A DNA stretch of 64,000 nucleotides from Christensenella sp. UBA2853 (GTDB taxonomy: Bacteria > Bacillota > Clostridia > Christensenellales > Aristaeellaceae). The notes under the pieces were generated by a model. The model ran no database searches and was not told the origin of the DNA. It saw nothing but the letters and a program-made list of their open reading frames with translations. The stretch's first letter is position 1; the number at the start of each line of letters is the position of its first letter. Where the stretch lies: assembly GCA_002350845.1 (NCBI GenBank), contig DEFL01000072.1:1-64000 (forward strand), in the 5' to 3' direction. Both the position numbers and the translations under genes were made by a program. Below are positions 62,398 to 64,000 of this stretch, piece after piece.

Positions 62398-63675
62398 TTA
62401 TGCCCAGATCAGCCAGATGACGATGGCGCCGGAGAGGGCGGCAATGAGGGTGAAAGGAATGCCGATGCGGATGAAATCCCTGGTGGAGACTTTATATCCT
62501 TCCTTCTGCAGGATGCCGATCCCGGCAATGTTGGCAGAGGCACCGATGGGGGTGATATTGCCGCCGAGCGTTGCCCCGATGAGCAGGCCGAACGCAAACA
62601 GATAGGGCTCGACGTGCATGAGATTTGCGATGTTCACGACCACCGGCAGCATGGTGGCGACATAGGGGATATTGTCAATAAACGCACTGAGAAGGACAGA
62701 CACGCCGACGATCATGGCATACATAAGCAGAACAGACCCGCCGCCCAGACGCATAAACTGCTGGGCAATGGCATCAATGACGCCGGCGCGGGTGAGACCC
62801 TCAATGACGATGAACAGGCCGGAGAGCAGGAGAAGCGTCTGGTAATCGATGGATTTCGCCACGCGCACGAGTGTCTCTTTGTTCCTGGTGCGCACAAGTT
62901 CATATACGACGCCGATCACGGCCAGGCCGCAGCAGATCAAGCCGTTGGTCATCTCCGGCTTATTGGGAAACTGGGAGGCGGCGATGAGGAGCACAATGGT
63001 GCCAAGCAGCAGAAGGGAGGGCATATAATTGGTCACCTTTGTTTCCACAGCAGAGGAAATGTGCGCCTTTTCCTTTCTGAACAGCCACAGCAGGACCGGT
63101 ATGGTCAGAAGGGCACCGGTCTCCACGGCAAAGATGATCCCCGGCTTTCCGTGAAACCAGAAAAAGTCGTTGAATCCCATGTTCATGTATCCGCCCAGGA
63201 GAATGGATGTGGTATCGCCCACGAGCGTGGCGGCTCCCTGCAGGTTGCTCGATACGGCAATCGAGATGATCATGGGCACCGGGTTGGTCTTGATTTTCTT
63301 TGCCACGGCAAGCCCGACCGGGGCCACCATGAGCACGGTCGCCACATTGTCCACAAACGCGGAGATCAGACCGGAAAACAGGCTCAGCGCCACAATGGCC
63401 CACTGGACATTCGGCGTGATCTTCAGCAGCCCCTCTGCCATGCGCAGGGGCATTTTGCTTTCAATGAACAGTTCCACAATGGCCATGGTGCCGGTGAGCA
63501 TCATGAGCACATTCCAGTTGACGGCCTGCGGTGCGGCGCTGAGCGGTACAATTCCCAGGACAAGGAACAGCGCAGCGGCACTGAGCGCAATGATCCACCG
63601 CTTTTCCGAGAAGACAAGCAGCAGTACATACATGATCACAAAGAGTGCAAGGGCAAGAATCATCTGATTCATCAT
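62398..63675 (-). CDS. ArsB/NhaD-type (SLC13-like) ion permease
   Basis: A 425-residue membrane transporter with about eleven helices in two related halves. Each half has a copy of the family hallmark: LISAFVDNVATVLMVAPVG in the first and LSAFIDNIPYVATMLPVV in the second. These are typical of the ion transporter superfamily (NhaD, ArsB, CitM). The transported ion or anion cannot be fixed by sequence. ATG 63675 has GGAGG upstream; a longer frame to 63771 lies within a leader structure. The leader has a riboswitch-like fold followed by a terminator, so expression is probably controlled by a metabolite or metal. If the fold is a yybP-ykoY type, Mn2+ export or linked homeostasis is likely. Confidence 0.85.
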   Translation of the reverse strand: MMNQMILALALFVIMYVLLLVFSEKRWIIALSAAALFLVLGIVPLSAAPQAVNWNVLMMLTGTMAIVELFIESKMPLRMAEGLLKITPNVQWAIVALSLFSGLISAFVDNVATVLMVAPVGLAVAKKIKTNPVPMIISIAVSSNLQGAATLVGDTTSILLGGYMNMGFNDFFWFHGKPGIIFAVETGALLTIPVLLWLFRKEKAHISSAVETKVTNYMPSLLLLGTIVLLIAASQFPNKPEMTNGLICCGLAVIGVVYELVRTRNKETLVRVAKSIDYQTLLLLSGLFIVIEGLTRAGVIDAIAQQFMRLGGGSVLLMYAMIVGVSVLLSAFIDNIPYVATMLPVVVNIANLMHVEPYLFAFGLLIGATLGGNITPIGASANIAGIGILQKEGYKVSTRDFIRIGIPFTLIAALSGAIVIWLIWA

Positions 63676-63696
63676 GATATTTCCTCCTAAGCAATG

Positions 63697-63726
63697 AAAA
63701 AAGCAGGCCATGCTGTACCTGCTTTT
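63697..63726 (-). terminator. Leader terminator upstream of the ion permease
   Basis: On the minus strand AAAAGCAGG and CCTGCTTTTTT form a stem with a U-run, 20 bases before the RBS. It fits transcription-attenuating control by the upstream leader. Confidence 0.8.
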
Positions 63727-63749
63727 GGATAGAAAAAGACCCATGTACA

Positions 63750-63850
63750 GCAAAGTGAACATGCGTCTCACATTTTCAAGCCTGCCGGGTTCAAACCGTG
63801 GTGACGACAGGACTCCGCCAGGGGCGGTTGTTACTCCCTCATAATCACTG
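63750..63850 (-). promoter_or_regulatory. Candidate yybP-ykoY (Mn2+) riboswitch
   Basis: On the minus strand the leader has GGGAGTAAC, a stem-loop (CCGCC/GGCGG) and then CCTG TCGTCA-CC-ACGG...CCCGG CAGG. In the latter, CCTG pairs with CAGG. The conserved TCGTCA and CCGG face each other across a small inner helix (GGTT/AACC). A second helix (ATGTG/CGCAT) follows. This order and the TCGTCAnnCG...CCGG core are like yybP-ykoY riboswitches. The usual 3' GCAAGACC word is not evident, so the class is tentative. A terminator and a permease follow, as expected for this class. Confidence 0.55.
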
Positions 63851-63873
63851 TTCTATGGAATTGGAAGGATCCG

Positions 63874-64000
63874 TCAGGGCTGGTTCCCTGAAGAGGAACC
63901 GGATGACTCCTGTTTTTCCGGTTCTTCATGGACCTCATGCTTGAATTCCCGGATGCTCTGCCCCAGTGCTTTGCCCACACCGGCCAGTTTGTTGCCCCCG
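63874..64000 (-). CDS. tatA: Sec-independent translocase protein TatA, partial (3' end)
   Basis: The last 41 residues of a TatA/E-type subunit run off the right edge. GGNKLAGVGKALGQSIREFKHEV matches the glycine hinge end and amphipathic helix of TatA. It is followed by an acidic tail rich in Glu, Ser and Gly. The membrane helix lies outside the window. TatA forms the pore for folded twin-arginine substrates. It lies upstream of the permease leader on the same strand, but the riboswitch-like leader suggests separate control. Confidence 0.85.
   Translation of the reverse strand, partial: GGNKLAGVGKALGQSIREFKHEVHEEPEKQESSGSSSGNQP

Overview
The window looks like chromosomal DNA from a moderately GC-rich Firmicute of class Clostridia, probably an anaerobic gut or rumen carbohydrate user. 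This rests on strong AGGAGG-type ribosome binding sites, Gram-positive signal peptides, sortase and isopeptide pilins, class III fructose-bisphosphatase, sigma-A promoters and many polysaccharide-degrading genes. The exact lineage cannot be fixed by reading alone. About 38 protein genes are supported, one of them cut by the right edge. I see no rRNA, tRNA or CRISPR array.

Layout. (1) 156-4362: a complete PTS operon: EIIBCA permease, HPr, enzyme I and a translationally overlapping acylphosphatase. It has an internal terminator after ptsH and a strong one at the end. (2) 4574-5155: an IS1182-type transposase remnant. (3) 5238-10564: a small unknown gene, a two-domain PPK2, a secreted DUF3048 protein and a secreted unknown. 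(4) 10731-15938: a secreted 5'-nucleotidase, then a GH3 glycosidase with reversed domain order coupled to a patatin-like lipase. (5) 16403-34908: a pilus/surface-display locus, the most unusual part of the window. It encodes an unanchored repeat protein, a 2430-residue fibro-slime/SpaA adhesin, a Spy0128-like major pilin, a signal-peptidase homologue lacking both catalytic residues, and a class B sortase fused to 14 CnaB domains and a MucBP-like end. A family 5 solute-binding protein gene follows.

(6) 35171-41217: a secreted unknown, a GH28-type beta-helix enzyme, a GH13 alpha-amylase-family enzyme and 4-alpha-glucanotransferase. (7) 41279-45016 (minus strand): class III FBPase, an AEC-family transporter and an SGNH hydrolase. 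(8) 45239-46766: a GNAT acetyltransferase and an AT-richer MerR regulator whose promoter has a 19-bp spacer. (9) 47299-53192 (minus strand): an oppBCDF-oppA-like peptide uptake operon with its promoter. (10) 53656-62313: a LacI-regulated saccharide locus with two CUT1 permeases, a binding protein, GH31 and a secreted clan GH-N beta-helix enzyme. Three related palindromic operators lie in the divergent promoter region. No ATPase gene is present, so one must be supplied elsewhere. (11) 62398-64000 (minus strand): an ArsB/NhaD-type permease behind a leader resembling a yybP-ykoY (Mn2+) riboswitch with a terminator, then the 3' end of tatA.

How it fits together. Oligosaccharides would enter by the PTS and the CUT1 transporter and be processed by GH3, GH13, GH31, GH77 and GH28-like enzymes, while FBPase III supports gluconeogenesis. 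In the pilus locus, one membrane-tethered enzyme would both polymerise the PT(G/D)-tagged subunits and project a long stalk of isopeptide domains. The catalytically dead signal peptidase probably acts as an assembly factor, as SipA does in streptococcal pili. The functional links are inferences; the domain and residue observations are read directly from the sequence.
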